Below are positions 8,583 to 17,337 of a DNA stretch of 64,000 bases, piece by piece (the first letter of the stretch is position 1; every line of letters starts with the position of its first letter). The notes beneath the pieces were generated by a model that was not told the DNA's origin, searched no databases, and saw only the letters and a program-made list of their open reading frames with translations. Both the position numbers and the translations under genes were made by a program. Source of the stretch: Paraburkholderia polaris (GTDB lineage Bacteria; Pseudomonadota; Gammaproteobacteria; Burkholderiales; Burkholderiaceae); NCBI RefSeq assembly GCF_012927345.1, contig NZ_JABBGJ010000018.1:1-64000 (forward strand). Reading direction: 5' to 3'.

Positions 8583-9746
8583 TCAATCGGGCTCGCCGGG
8601 CACGAGGCGCAATCGCGTGATCTCCGAGGGGGCCCCCAGACGCTTCGGCGGTCCCCAATAGCCGGTGCCGCGACTCGTGTAGACCCACAGGCCGTTCAGC
8701 CGTGCGAGACCGGCCGTGAATGGCTGCTGGAAACGCACAAAGAAATTCCACGGGAAGAACTGGCCGCCGTGCGTGTGGCCGGATAGCTGCAGCGTAAAAC
8801 CTGCTGCTGCGGCTGCTTCGGCAGAGCGCGGCTGGTGCGCGAGCAATACTTTGATCAACACGTCGCCAGGGGCGCCTGCGAGGGCCGCAACCGGGTCGCT
8901 GCGATGCAGCGGGTCATGATGGCCCGCTGAGTAATCCGTCACCCCGGCAATCACGGCGCGCGCGCCGTCGTGTTCCACGATCACATGCTCGTTAAGCAGA
9001 ACGTTCAACCCCAGGCGCCGGAACTCGTCGATCCAGGCGTTAGCGCCGGCGTAATACTCGTGGTTGCCGGTCACGAGGAACGCGCCATGACGCGCACTGA
9101 GCCGCGACAGGGGTTGCGTGTGCCTGGTCAGTTGCGGCACGCTGCCGTCTACCACATCGCCGGTGACGGCAATCAGATCTGGCTTCAGACGATTCACCGC
9201 GTCGACGATCGCGTCCACATAACGGCCTTTGATGGTCGGGCCGACGTGGATATCGCTGATCTGAACGATCGTGAAGCCGTCGAGCGCGGGCGGCAAATCG
9301 TCGATCGGCACCTCGATTGTCACCACCCTTGCGCGGCGCCGTGCGTTGAACAGGCCGACGAGTGTCGAGAGCAGCGCAAGCAACGGTACCGCTGCCGCCG
9401 AGCCGATGCGCCAGTGCGCGATTGCAATCGTGTTCGGCCAGATTGCATCGACGGTGAGCAGCGAGGCAAGCGCCAGGTCACGCACGAACGTCAGAACCAG
9501 CAGCGACGAGAAGAAGCCCATCGCCAGCAGACCGACCCACGCGAGGCGGTCGCTGAGCGGCTGCTGTTTGATGGTGCGCGCCAGCATCCCGAGCGGTATG
9601 AGAAAGATCGACAGCACCAGCCACAACGCGCACAGCCATCGGCCGGAGGCACTGACCGGCATGTCGGGAATCAGACGAAAGCCGACGTAGATATGCAGCA
9701 GGATGCCAATCAGGATGATGCGAACAAGAAACGATGAGCGGCGCAT
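8583..9746 (-). CDS. Membrane-anchored metallophosphoesterase (YkuE/YaeI-like)
   Basis: A 387-residue protein. Three or four N-terminal hydrophobic segments (residues ~5-130) anchor a calcineurin-type phosphoesterase domain. Its metal-binding blocks appear in order: DIHVG, GDVVDG, GNHEYY and SGHTHGGQ. Relatives act on lipid or nucleotide phosphates at the membrane (YaeI hydrolyses UDP-diacylglucosamine weakly); the substrate here is unknown. The frame is open to 9959, but the upstream 71 codons look non-coding and the ATG at 9746 precedes the first membrane helix. Single gene. Confidence 0.88.
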   Translation of the reverse strand: MRRSSFLVRIILIGILLHIYVGFRLIPDMPVSASGRWLCALWLVLSIFLIPLGMLARTIKQQPLSDRLAWVGLLAMGFFSSLLVLTFVRDLALASLLTVDAIWPNTIAIAHWRIGSAAAVPLLALLSTLVGLFNARRRARVVTIEVPIDDLPPALDGFTIVQISDIHVGPTIKGRYVDAIVDAVNRLKPDLIAVTGDVVDGSVPQLTRHTQPLSRLSARHGAFLVTGNHEYYAGANAWIDEFRRLGLNVLLNEHVIVEHDGARAVIAGVTDYSAGHHDPLHRSDPVAALAGAPGDVLIKVLLAHQPRSAEAAAAAGFTLQLSGHTHGGQFFPWNFFVRFQQPFTAGLARLNGLWVYTSRGTGYWGPPKRLGAPSEITRLRLVPGEPD

Positions 9747-10115
9747 AGAGAGGATAGGGGCGGGAAGGGGCCGGCACGAGCGGAGCAACGGCGGCGGCTC
9801 GCCAACCGCAAGCATGAAATAGCGGACGAGCCGGATCATTCTACCGAGATGTGCAACCCCTTGCCGACGGGCGCCACAGTTGCTCCCAGGGGCGGCCGTA
9901 CACATCCGTCTCTGACGCGGATGACAGGTGTCGCCTTGCAGCAATTCCCTTTGCCGCATGTTGCCCGTCCGAGTTGCGGCGACACCCTAATTAAATGGGC
10001 TTTGAATTGTGTTCCGGGTGCACTATTCTCGAATAGAACCGGCTTGCCTCAGGGCTATCGCGGGCCAGGGGCGGTTCGTTTTGCCGTCGGTTGAGGGCGC
10101 GGCAGGAGACGCATC
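9747..10115. other. 369-nt intergenic region between divergent genes
   Basis: No gene or RNA is seen. A plausible sigma-70 promoter for the downstream plus-strand gene is TTGAAT at 10002-10007, a 16-nt spacer and TATTCT at 10024-10029. An AGGAG ribosome-binding site precedes the ATG at 10116. Confidence 0.4.
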
Positions 10116-10445
10116 ATGAAACTGCTTGGATCGGGCAATCACGTACGCCACGTACTTCATGGGCACCACGTTGGACGAGAGGGCAGCCACGTCATGCTGC
10201 CGCTGGTGGGCATATCGCTGATGGCGCTCGCCTTGTACTTTGGCGTGCGCGACATCGACTTCTCGGAACTGGGCAAAAGCGCGTTATTCGACGTGGTCAT
10301 GGTCTGCGTTGCGCTCGGCATCGCAGGGCTGTTCGGCGTCGTCGGCGCGTGGTTGCGTTCCAATGGCGACGACGCCAACGAAGGCTTCTGCTTTATCGGT
10401 GCGTTGATCGGCGCGGTGGTGTTCTACGTCGCGCTCTTCAGATAA
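10116..10445 (+). CDS. Small membrane protein, function unknown
   Basis: A 109-residue protein with a clear AGGAG Shine-Dalgarno. The His-rich N-terminus (HVRHVLHGHHVGREGSH) precedes three predicted transmembrane segments (~29-43, ~58-78, ~92-108). The cluster of histidines could bind metal, but nothing else supports that. No family was recognised. It is convergent with the nitroreductase gene (23 nt between stops). Confidence 0.7.
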   Translation: MKLLGSGNHVRHVLHGHHVGREGSHVMLPLVGISLMALALYFGVRDIDFSELGKSALFDVVMVCVALGIAGLFGVVGAWLRSNGDDANEGFCFIGALIGAVVFYVALFR

Positions 10446-10468
10446 CCGGACCGGCGGCCAAAGGCCTG

Positions 10469-11053
10469 TCAGACGATCCGGGCGGCTTCGTCGAAGGAGA
10501 AGCGCGGGCTGCGCGGGAACAGCTTCGACGGGTCGCCGTAGCCCAGATTGATCAGGAAGTTCGACTTCACGGTTGTGCCCGCGAAGAACGCCTCGTCGAC
10601 CTTGGCGGCGTCGAATCCCGACATCGCCCCGGTGTCCAGACCGAGCGCGCGGGCCGCGAGAATCAGATAGCCACCTTGTAACGTTGAATTGCGAAAGGCC
10701 GTATCGGCGATCGCCTTGTCGTTCCCCGCGAACCAGCTGCGCGCGTCGGCATGCGGAAACAGTTTCGGCAGATGCTCGTAGAACGCCATGTCCATCCCGA
10801 CGACCACCGTGACCGGCGCCGCCATGGTCTTCTCCAGATTGCCCGCCGACAAGGCCGGACGCAGCTTCTCTTTACCTTCGGGCGTTTTCACGTAGACGAA
10901 GCGGCCGGGGCTCGAATTGGCCGAGGTCGGTCCGAGCAACACGAGCTCGGTGAGTTGTTTGAGCACGACGTCGTCGATCGGTTTGGCCTGCCAGCCGTTA
11001 TGTGTGCGCGCTTCGCGAAAGAGCTGATCGAGAGCCTGATCGGAAAGAATCAT
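10469..11053 (-). CDS. Nitroreductase-family protein, RutE-like (malonic semialdehyde reductase type)
   Basis: A 194-residue flavin-dependent oxidoreductase. The N-terminal helix-loop (DQLFREARTHNGW) and GPTSANSSPGRFVYV match the FMN-binding start of the RutE/HadB branch; LGLDTGAMSGFDAAKVDEAFF and the C-terminal NLGYGDPSKLFPRSPR are also typical. RutE reduces malonic semialdehyde to 3-hydroxypropionate in pyrimidine breakdown; no other rut gene is nearby, so it may serve a general role. The frame continues to 11308, but the family begins at the ATG 11053. Confidence 0.9.
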   Translation of the reverse strand: MILSDQALDQLFREARTHNGWQAKPIDDVVLKQLTELVLLGPTSANSSPGRFVYVKTPEGKEKLRPALSAGNLEKTMAAPVTVVVGMDMAFYEHLPKLFPHADARSWFAGNDKAIADTAFRNSTLQGGYLILAARALGLDTGAMSGFDAAKVDEAFFAGTTVKSNFLINLGYGDPSKLFPRSPRFSFDEAARIV

Positions 11054-11210
11054 GGTGGAAATCCGTTGAAGTAGCAGAGTGAGAAAACTGGATGACAGCG
11101 GCGGATGACAGCGCAAGCCACAGGCGTGAGTGTCGTCGTCGTTGCCGCCATAATAGCCAGGGTTCTCACTCGCGCACCTATCGCGTGCGCAATCGCATTC
11201 AGGCAATCTC

Positions 11211-11810
11211 ATGGCGGACCTTTTCGATGACCTTCCGGCGCCCGACGTGGACTGGTATCCCGAGTGGCTCGCGCCCGAGGTCGCGGCGCACGCTTTGACG
11301 CAACTCATCGGCGAAGTGGCATGGCGTCAGGACATGATGGGCACGCCTGCCGGCCGTGTGCCGCTGCCGCGGCTGACTGCCTGGCAGGGCGAGCCGGATG
11401 CGGTCTACGTCTACTCCGGAATTCGCAACGTACCGCAACCGTGGACCCGGACCGTCGCCGAGCTGCGGGCCGCTGCGGAGGCAGCCTGCCACGTGCGCTT
11501 TAACAGCGTGCTGATCAACCGCTACCGCAGCGGCACCGACAGCATGGGGTGGCACGCGGACCGCGAACCCGAGCTCGGCGCCCGGCCGGTGATTGCGTCG
11601 ATCAGCCTGGGCGTCGCACGCACTTTCGACTTGCGGCACAACAGGACCGGCGTCGTGCAGTCGTTTTCGCTGAAGGGCGGCAGCATGCTGGTGATGAAGG
11701 GCGACACGCAGACTAACTGGCGGCATCGCGTGCCGAAGGAGCCGCGCGTGGCCGGCGAGCGAATCAATCTGACGTTTCGTTGGGTGACGCCGCGCGGAGC
11801 AGCCCGCTAG
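11211..11810 (+). CDS. AlkB-like 2-oxoglutarate/Fe(II) dioxygenase
   Basis: A 199-residue protein of the short AlkB/ALKBH2-3 type. The metal and cosubstrate residues are visible: HxD in GWHADREPELG, the distal histidine in NWRHRVPK, and the RxNxTFR signature in ERINLTFRW. NRYRSGTDSMGWH is the usual approach to the metal site. Relatives remove methyl groups from 1-methyladenine and 3-methylcytosine in nucleic acids. It is divergent from the nitroreductase gene. A long heptanucleotide repeat begins 35 nt after its stop. Confidence 0.93.
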   Translation: MADLFDDLPAPDVDWYPEWLAPEVAAHALTQLIGEVAWRQDMMGTPAGRVPLPRLTAWQGEPDAVYVYSGIRNVPQPWTRTVAELRAAAEAACHVRFNSVLINRYRSGTDSMGWHADREPELGARPVIASISLGVARTFDLRHNRTGVVQSFSLKGGSMLVMKGDTQTNWRHRVPKEPRVAGERINLTFRWVTPRGAAR

Positions 11811-11844
11811 CTTGCTGGTTGGCCGTCGGCCGTTTCATCCTCGG

Positions 11845-12075
11845 CCCGAAGCCCGAAGCCCGAAGCCCGAAGCCCGAAGCCCGCAGCCCGCAGCCCGCAG
11901 CCCGCAGCCCGCAGCCCGAAGCCCGCAGCCCGCAGCCCGAAGCCGAAAGCCCGAAGCCGAAAGCCCGCAGCCCGCAGCCCGCAGCCCGCAGACCGAAGCC
12001 CGAAGCCGAAAGCCGAAAGCCGAAAGCCGAAAGCCGAAAGCCGAAAGCCGAAAGCCGAAAGCCGAAAGCCGAAAG
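11845..12075. repeat. Heptanucleotide tandem repeat, 33 units
   Basis: Exactly 33 contiguous 7-bp units occupy 231 bp. Three main variants are seen: A = CCCGAAG, B = CCCGCAG, C = CCGAAAG, plus one ACCGAAG (D). The order reads A5 B5 A B2 A C A C B4 D A C10. One end is nearly homogeneous C and the other A and B, with mixed units in the middle, a pattern of slippage and unequal exchange. Because 7 is not a multiple of 3 and the units lack stop codons, all six frames stay open across it; the resulting periodic peptides are not credible genes. Confidence 0.97.
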
Positions 12076-12372
12076 CCGGCCACTCACTCACCGCGTGCCC
12101 GAACCCATGTCGAGCACTTAAGCGCATAAAAAGCATCTCCAACGCCACGCTCCATCGCCGCCCATGCCCGAAGCGAGCCCCGCAGCATTGCCCACGTCCA
12201 TGCCACAGCCGATACCGCCCGCTATACCGAAATTGGTATCGCCGACGCGAATCATATGATTGGACGGTTAACGCCCCAGACACTACGCTACATCACGATC
12301 CACGCACCGTGAGGGCCGCAAACGCCGGGCGGGTTCGAGGGTCGCCTACACAACAACGATCAGGAGACAGTC
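12076..12372. other. Intergenic region upstream of ytfQ with two palindromes
   Basis: The ~300 nt between the tandem repeat and ytfQ hold no gene. A palindrome with 5-bp arms ATACC/GGTAT lies at 12224-12239, and a perfect 12-bp palindrome AATCATATGATT at 12250-12261. The half CATATGATT recurs just after ytfQ at 13406-13414. Either palindrome could be an operator for the sugar transporter operon. CAGGAGACAGTC before the ATG is the ytfQ ribosome-binding site. Confidence 0.45.
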
Positions 12373-13359
12373 ATGGCGAATACACGACGCGCCGCATGCC
12401 GTGCGTTGGGCGCGCTCGCGCTTTGCTCGAGCATCGGTGCGCTGGCGCTGACAGCGCCGGGCGCTTACGCGCAGGACAAACAGATCACGCTCGGTTTCGC
12501 GCAGGTCGGCGCCGAAAGCGCCTGGCGAACCGCCAATACCGAGTCGGTGAAGTCCGCGGCAGCGGACGCGAAGATCAAGCTCAAATTCTCCGACGCCCAG
12601 CAAAAGCAGGAAAATCAGATCAAGGCGATCCGCTCCTACATCGCGCAGAAAGTCGATGTAATCGCGTTCTCTCCGGTCGTCGAATCCGGCTGGGAGCCGG
12701 TGCTGCGCGAAGCTCAAGCCGCAAAAATTCCGGTGATCCTGACAGACCGCAATATCGATGTGAAAGACACGTCTCTATACGTGACGATGATCGGCTCGGA
12801 CTTTATGGAAGAGGGCCGGCGCGGCGGTCATTGGCTAGCAGATCACTATAAAAATGATCCAGGGCCCATCAACATTGCCGAACTTCAGGGAACGGTCGGC
12901 TCGGCGCCTGCCAACGACCGGCATTCCGGCTTGATCGAAGTGATCAAGAGCGATCCCAAATTCAAGATCATCGCGTCGCAAAGCGGCGACTTCACGCTTG
13001 CCGGCGGCAAGCAGGTGATGGAAGCATTTATAAAAACTTATGGAAATAAAATAAATGTAGTTTATGCGCATAACGACGATATGGCGCTCGGCGCCATCCA
13101 GGCGATGGAAGAGGCCGGCATGCATCCGGGCAAAGACATCACTGTCGTCTCGTTCGATGCGACCAAGGGCGGCTTCCAGGCGATGGCCGCGGGCAAGATG
13201 AACGTCGATGTGGAGTGCAGCCCGCTGCTGGGGCCGCAACTGATGTCAGCGGTCAAGGACGTGGTGGCCGGCAAGCCGCTGCCCAAGCGTATCCTGACGC
13301 AAGAGACCGTCTTCCCGATGAGCGTCGCGGCGCAGACTCTGCCGACGCGTAAGTACTGA
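12373..13359 (+). CDS. ytfQ: Sugar ABC transporter substrate-binding protein, YtfQ-like (galactofuranose type)
   Basis: A 328-residue protein with a Sec signal peptide (~1-34) and a type I periplasmic-binding fold. Segments close to E. coli YtfQ include GFAQVGAESAWRTANTE, QQKQENQIKAIRSYIAQKVD, AELQGTVGSAPANDRHSG and YAHNDDMALGAIQAMEEAG. YtfQ binds galactofuranose and related furanoses. Together with the following genes it forms a YtfQRT-YjfF importer. Codons at 13021-13065 (for IKTYGNKINVVY) are strikingly AT-rich, with two ATA codons, unlike the GC-rich surroundings. Confidence 0.93.
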   Translation: MANTRRAACRALGALALCSSIGALALTAPGAYAQDKQITLGFAQVGAESAWRTANTESVKSAAADAKIKLKFSDAQQKQENQIKAIRSYIAQKVDVIAFSPVVESGWEPVLREAQAAKIPVILTDRNIDVKDTSLYVTMIGSDFMEEGRRGGHWLADHYKNDPGPINIAELQGTVGSAPANDRHSGLIEVIKSDPKFKIIASQSGDFTLAGGKQVMEAFIKTYGNKINVVYAHNDDMALGAIQAMEEAGMHPGKDITVVSFDATKGGFQAMAAGKMNVDVECSPLLGPQLMSAVKDVVAGKPLPKRILTQETVFPMSVAAQTLPTRKY

Positions 13360-13470
13360 GGCGGACAGCATTGGGCAGAGTATGGTGGCTAACTGATTAG
13401 CGATCCATATGATTTAAGCAGGACACAAGCGAAGTACCGACAGATCGCAGGAGTTTCTCCAGTGGTGCCT

Positions 13471-13507
13471 GACCGCCTGGCTGCTTTGGCAGCGGGCGGT
13501 CTCTTTT
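13471..13507 (+). terminator. Intercistronic stem-loop between ytfQ and ytfR
   Basis: GACCGCC pairs with GGCGGTC and GCTGC with GCAGC around a small loop, with a minor bulge, followed by CTCTTTT. It is ~110 nt after the ytfQ stop and ~75 nt before ytfR. Such hairpins commonly limit read-through or protect upstream mRNA, so that binding protein is made in excess of the membrane parts. Confidence 0.6.
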
Positions 13508-13582
13508 CCGCAGAATCAGGTTGCGCCCAACTGAGCCCACTTGAGCCCACCCGACCAACGCACCGCCCATCGAGCGAGGTCT

Positions 13583-15193
13583 ATGACGCATCCCGCATCG
13601 GAACCCAATCCGCCGGCCATGAAGGCCATCACAGGCGACACTCGCGCAGGCGTCGCCTCGAATGCACTCGAGCCCATTCTGGCCACCGCCGGTGTCAGCA
13701 AGACGTTCCCAGGCGTGAAAGCGCTGCAGCGAGTCGACTTTCGCTTGTTTCCCGGCGAGATCCATACACTGATGGGGCAGAACGGCGCCGGCAAATCCAC
13801 CCTGATCAACGTGCTGACCGGCGTAGTCGCGCCCGACGCCGGAACGATCCGCCTGGGTGGCGAGATTGTGGCGTTTGCTTCGCCGCAGGAGGCCGAGGCG
13901 GCCGGCGTGCGCACGCTGTATCAGGAAGTGAACCTGTGCCCGAACCTCTCGGTGGCGGAGAACATTTTTGCGGGCCGGCAGCCCAAGCGGTTTGGCGCGA
14001 TCGATTGGCCCGACATCAAGCGCCGTGCGCAGGCTGCGCTTCTTCGACTCGACGTGACGCTCGACGTCACCCGCTCGCTCGACGCCTATCCGATCGCCGT
14101 GCAGCAGATGGTGGCGATCGCCAGAGCGCTGTCAGTCGACGCACGCGTGCTGATCCTCGACGAACCGACCTCCAGCCTCGACGACGGCGAAGTCGCGCAG
14201 CTTTTTAAAATACTTCGTCATCTTAAGCAATCGGGTATCGCCATTCTGTTCGTCACGCATTTTATCGAGCAGACCTATGCCATCTCCGATCGCATCACGG
14301 TAATGCGCAACGGCGAGCGTGAAGGCGAATACCTTGCGCGCGATCTGCCGGCCGATCAACTGGTCGCGAAGATGGTCGGTCACGAGCGCATGAGCGCGCG
14401 CTTGCGCGAAGCGGCACATGATGGGCACGCTGCCCATGAAGGGCCTCAGAGCAAGGACGCTGTTCAGCCGTTCGTCGAGTTGCGCGGCGTCGGGCGGCGC
14501 GGCACGCTGCAGCCGATCGATCTCGACGTGCAGCCCGGCCAGATCCTGGGGCTAGCCGGTCTACTCGGCTCGGGCCGCACGGAGACTGCGCGGCTGTTGT
14601 TCGGGGCGGACCGCGCCGACAGCGGCACCATCCTGATCGAAGGCCGGCCCGTGCGGCTGCGTTCGCCACGCGACGCCGTGCGTCACGGCATTGGCTACTG
14701 CGCGGAGGACCGCAAGAAAGAGGGCATCGTCGCCGAACTGTCGATCCGCGAGAACATTCTGCTGGCGCTGCAGGCGCGACGTGGCTGGTGGCGCAAGATC
14801 AAACGACATCGCGCGCATGAAATCGCGGACCTGTGGATCGAGCGTCTCGGCATCAAAGCGACGGACGCCGAACAGCCGATCGGGCTGCTCTCCGGCGGCA
14901 ACCAGCAGAAAGCGCTGCTCGCGCGCTGGCTCGCCACGGACCCCAAACTGCTTATTCTCGACGAACCCACCCGTGGCATCGACGTCGCCGCGAAGTTCGA
15001 CATCATGGAACGCTTGCTGGCGCTGTGCGCGAACGGTCTGAGCATTCTGTTCATATCGTCGGAGATCAGCGAGGTGCTGCGCGTGAGTCATCGCGTGGCG
15101 GTGCTGCGCGACCGCCGCAAGATCGCTGAAGTGGCCGGTAAGGCTTCGAACGAAGACAACATTTATCGACTCATCGCGGGGAGCGGCGAATGA
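13583..15193 (+). CDS. ytfR: Sugar ABC transporter ATP-binding protein, YtfR-like
   Basis: A 536-residue protein with two fused ABC domains, as in monosaccharide (CUT2) importers. Domain 1 has Walker A GQNGAGKST and Walker B LILDEPTSSLD. Domain 2 has the degenerate GLLGSGRTE P-loop, signature LSGGNQQKALLARWL and LLILDEPTRGIDVAAK. The ATG at 13583 has GAGG seven nt upstream and is preferred over an in-frame TTG at 13541. Its stop overlaps the ytfT start (ATGA). A patch of AT-rich codons occurs at 14201-14230. Confidence 0.95.
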   Translation: MTHPASEPNPPAMKAITGDTRAGVASNALEPILATAGVSKTFPGVKALQRVDFRLFPGEIHTLMGQNGAGKSTLINVLTGVVAPDAGTIRLGGEIVAFASPQEAEAAGVRTLYQEVNLCPNLSVAENIFAGRQPKRFGAIDWPDIKRRAQAALLRLDVTLDVTRSLDAYPIAVQQMVAIARALSVDARVLILDEPTSSLDDGEVAQLFKILRHLKQSGIAILFVTHFIEQTYAISDRITVMRNGEREGEYLARDLPADQLVAKMVGHERMSARLREAAHDGHAAHEGPQSKDAVQPFVELRGVGRRGTLQPIDLDVQPGQILGLAGLLGSGRTETARLLFGADRADSGTILIEGRPVRLRSPRDAVRHGIGYCAEDRKKEGIVAELSIRENILLALQARRGWWRKIKRHRAHEIADLWIERLGIKATDAEQPIGLLSGGNQQKALLARWLATDPKLLILDEPTRGIDVAAKFDIMERLLALCANGLSILFISSEISEVLRVSHRVAVLRDRRKIAEVAGKASNEDNIYRLIAGSGE

Positions 15194-16221
15194 AGCTATC
15201 GAACTGGTTCGTGCGCGATGGCACGGAGCGTCCGTTGATCTGGCCATGCGTCACCCTGGTGCTGTTGTGCGCCCTGAACGTGTGGGTAAATCCGCATTTT
15301 CTTTCTTTAAGGATGCTAGGTGGCCACCTGTTCGGCGCGCCGATCGACGTATTGAATCGCGCGGCGCCGCTGGTGCTGGTCGCTACCGGCATGACGCTCG
15401 TGATCGCCACACGCGGCATCGATATTTCGGTTGGCGCGGTCGTGGCGATTGCCGGGGCCGCCGCGGCCACGATACTCGCAACGCAAGCTGAACCCAGCGC
15501 CGGCCTGATCGCGCAGGCCCTGGTAGCGGCATTGATCGTCGGCGTGTTGAGCGGCATGTGGAACGGGCTGCTGGTGTCGTTCGTCGGCATGCAGCCGATC
15601 ATCGCAACGTTGATCCTGATGGTCGCCGGCCGTGGCATTGCGCAATTGCTGACGGCGGGGCAGATCATTCCGATCGGCGCGCCCGGCTATCTGTTCGTCG
15701 GCGGCGGTTACTGGCTTGGCGTGCCGTGTTCTGTGTGGATCGCGAGCGTTGCGGTGCTGGCTACCGCCGTGCTCGTCGAAGGTACCGCGCTCGGGCTCTT
15801 CATTCGCGCGATTGGCGTCAATCCGGTGGCGACGCGTCTTGTCGGTCTGCGCTCGAAAGCGCTGGTATTCGCGGTGTACGGCTTCTCGGGATTGACCGCC
15901 GCGATGGCGGGTATCCTCATCAGTTCGAACGTGCGCAGCGCCGATGGCAATAACGCGGGCCTGCTGCTCGAACTCGATGCGATTCTGGCGGTGACGCTCG
16001 GCGGCACGTCGTTGCTCGGCGGCCGCTTCAGTCTGACGGGCACCGTGCTGGGCGCGCTAATCATCCAGACGCTCACCTACACGACCTATTCGATCGGGGT
16101 GCCGCCGGAAGCGACGCTCGTCGTCAAGGCGGCCGTGGTGCTCGCGGTGAGTGTGATCCAGTCGCCCTCGGCGCGCGCGCTCGCCATGTCGCTCTTCACG
16201 CAGCGCGGGGTGGCGCGATGA
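15190..16221 (+). CDS. ytfT: Sugar ABC transporter permease, YtfT-like
   Basis: A 343-residue membrane protein of the CUT2 permease family (BPD_transp_2). The RGIDISVGAVVAIAGAAAAT segment early in the protein and the later LDAILAVTLGGTSLLGGR loop are the usual family landmarks; about eight to ten transmembrane helices are visible. It overlaps ytfR by 4 nt and yjfF by 4 nt, so the three are translationally coupled. Confidence 0.94.
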   Translation: MKLSNWFVRDGTERPLIWPCVTLVLLCALNVWVNPHFLSLRMLGGHLFGAPIDVLNRAAPLVLVATGMTLVIATRGIDISVGAVVAIAGAAAATILATQAEPSAGLIAQALVAALIVGVLSGMWNGLLVSFVGMQPIIATLILMVAGRGIAQLLTAGQIIPIGAPGYLFVGGGYWLGVPCSVWIASVAVLATAVLVEGTALGLFIRAIGVNPVATRLVGLRSKALVFAVYGFSGLTAAMAGILISSNVRSADGNNAGLLLELDAILAVTLGGTSLLGGRFSLTGTVLGALIIQTLTYTTYSIGVPPEATLVVKAAVVLAVSVIQSPSARALAMSLFTQRGVAR

Positions 16222-17315
16222 GACGACTCCTCGACGCCTGGGCCCATATCGTCGATCCGCGCACGCTGCCGATCGCCGTCACCATCCTGTTGTTTTGCGC
16301 ACTGTTCGGTTTCGGCTCGGTGATGTACACCGGCTTTTTCTCGTGGCAAGTGCTGCTCGATCTGCTGGTCGATAACGCCTTCCTGCTGATCGTCGCAATC
16401 GGTATGACGTTTGTGATCGTGTCCGGCGGGATCGATCTGTCGGTCGGCTCGGTGGTGGCGCTGACCACGATCGTCGAAGCGGTGCTGTCCGAACATATGC
16501 ATCTGTCGGTCTGGCTGATCGTGCCGATCGTGTTGCTGATGGGTACGGTGTTTGGCGCGGTGCAGGGTGCACTGATTCACTTCTTCCGCTTGCAGGCGTT
16601 CATCGTCACGCTGGCCGGCATGTTCTTCGCACGTGGCTTGTGCTTTCTGATCACGACGCAGTCGATCACGATCAACGATCCGACGTTCCAGAAGATTTCC
16701 GCCTTTCGCCTCAATATCGGCGTCGGTTCGGTGACGGCCAATGTGTTGATCGCCCTCGTCACGCTTGTCGCTGCGATCTACGTTGCGCATTTCACGCGTT
16801 TTGGCCGTAACGTCTATGCGGTTGGCGGCAATCCGCGCTCGGCGTTGCTGATGGGTTTGCCGGTCGCGCGTACGCGGATCGGCGTGTATGCGCTGAGCGG
16901 CTTCTGTTCGGCGCTCGGCGGCGCGGTGTTCACGTTCTATGTGCTATCGGGTTATGGCCTGCAAGGGCAGGGCATGGAACTCGATGCGATCGCGGCAACG
17001 GTGATCGGCGGTACCTTGCTGACGGGCGGTGTCGGCTATGTGATCGGCTCGCTGTTCGGCGTCGGCATTCTGGGCACGATCCAGGCGCTGATTACCTTCG
17101 ACGGCACACTCAGTTCGTGGTGGACCCGCATCGTGATCGGCGCGTTGCTGTGCGCGTTCTGCCTGCTGCAACGGCTGATCGAGCGGCATGCAAAATCGGT
17201 GCGACGTCCCGGTGGCACCGGCGCGGTCGTGACGCCAGGCCGCAAGCGCGGGCGGGGCGACGCAGCGGCGTCCGATTCGCATGTGATCGGACGCGCGCCG
17301 AAGCAGGCGTCATAG
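16218..17315 (+). CDS. yjfF: Sugar ABC transporter permease, YjfF-like
   Basis: A 365-residue CUT2 permease, second of the heterodimeric pair. It has GGIDLSVGSVVALTTIVEAV and MELDAIAATVIGGTLLTGGVG. The C-terminal ~35 residues are a charged cytoplasmic tail (RKRGRGDAAASDSHVIGR) beyond the typical ~330-residue length. It ends the ytf operon and faces the MFS gene tail to tail, 22 nt apart, with no clear terminator. Confidence 0.93.
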   Translation: MRRLLDAWAHIVDPRTLPIAVTILLFCALFGFGSVMYTGFFSWQVLLDLLVDNAFLLIVAIGMTFVIVSGGIDLSVGSVVALTTIVEAVLSEHMHLSVWLIVPIVLLMGTVFGAVQGALIHFFRLQAFIVTLAGMFFARGLCFLITTQSITINDPTFQKISAFRLNIGVGSVTANVLIALVTLVAAIYVAHFTRFGRNVYAVGGNPRSALLMGLPVARTRIGVYALSGFCSALGGAVFTFYVLSGYGLQGQGMELDAIAATVIGGTLLTGGVGYVIGSLFGVGILGTIQALITFDGTLSSWWTRIVIGALLCAFCLLQRLIERHAKSVRRPGGTGAVVTPGRKRGRGDAAASDSHVIGRAPKQAS

Positions 17316-17337
17316 CGCGAACGAGCCGTGTCGTGGC

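Noticed and set aside
11845..12075. Possible CRISPR array
   Set aside because: The units are contiguous 7-mers without spacers.
11780..12283. Long repetitive reading frames across the heptanucleotide array on both strands
   Set aside because: They arise because the 7-bp units lack stop codons in every frame; no start signals or non-repeat homology support them.
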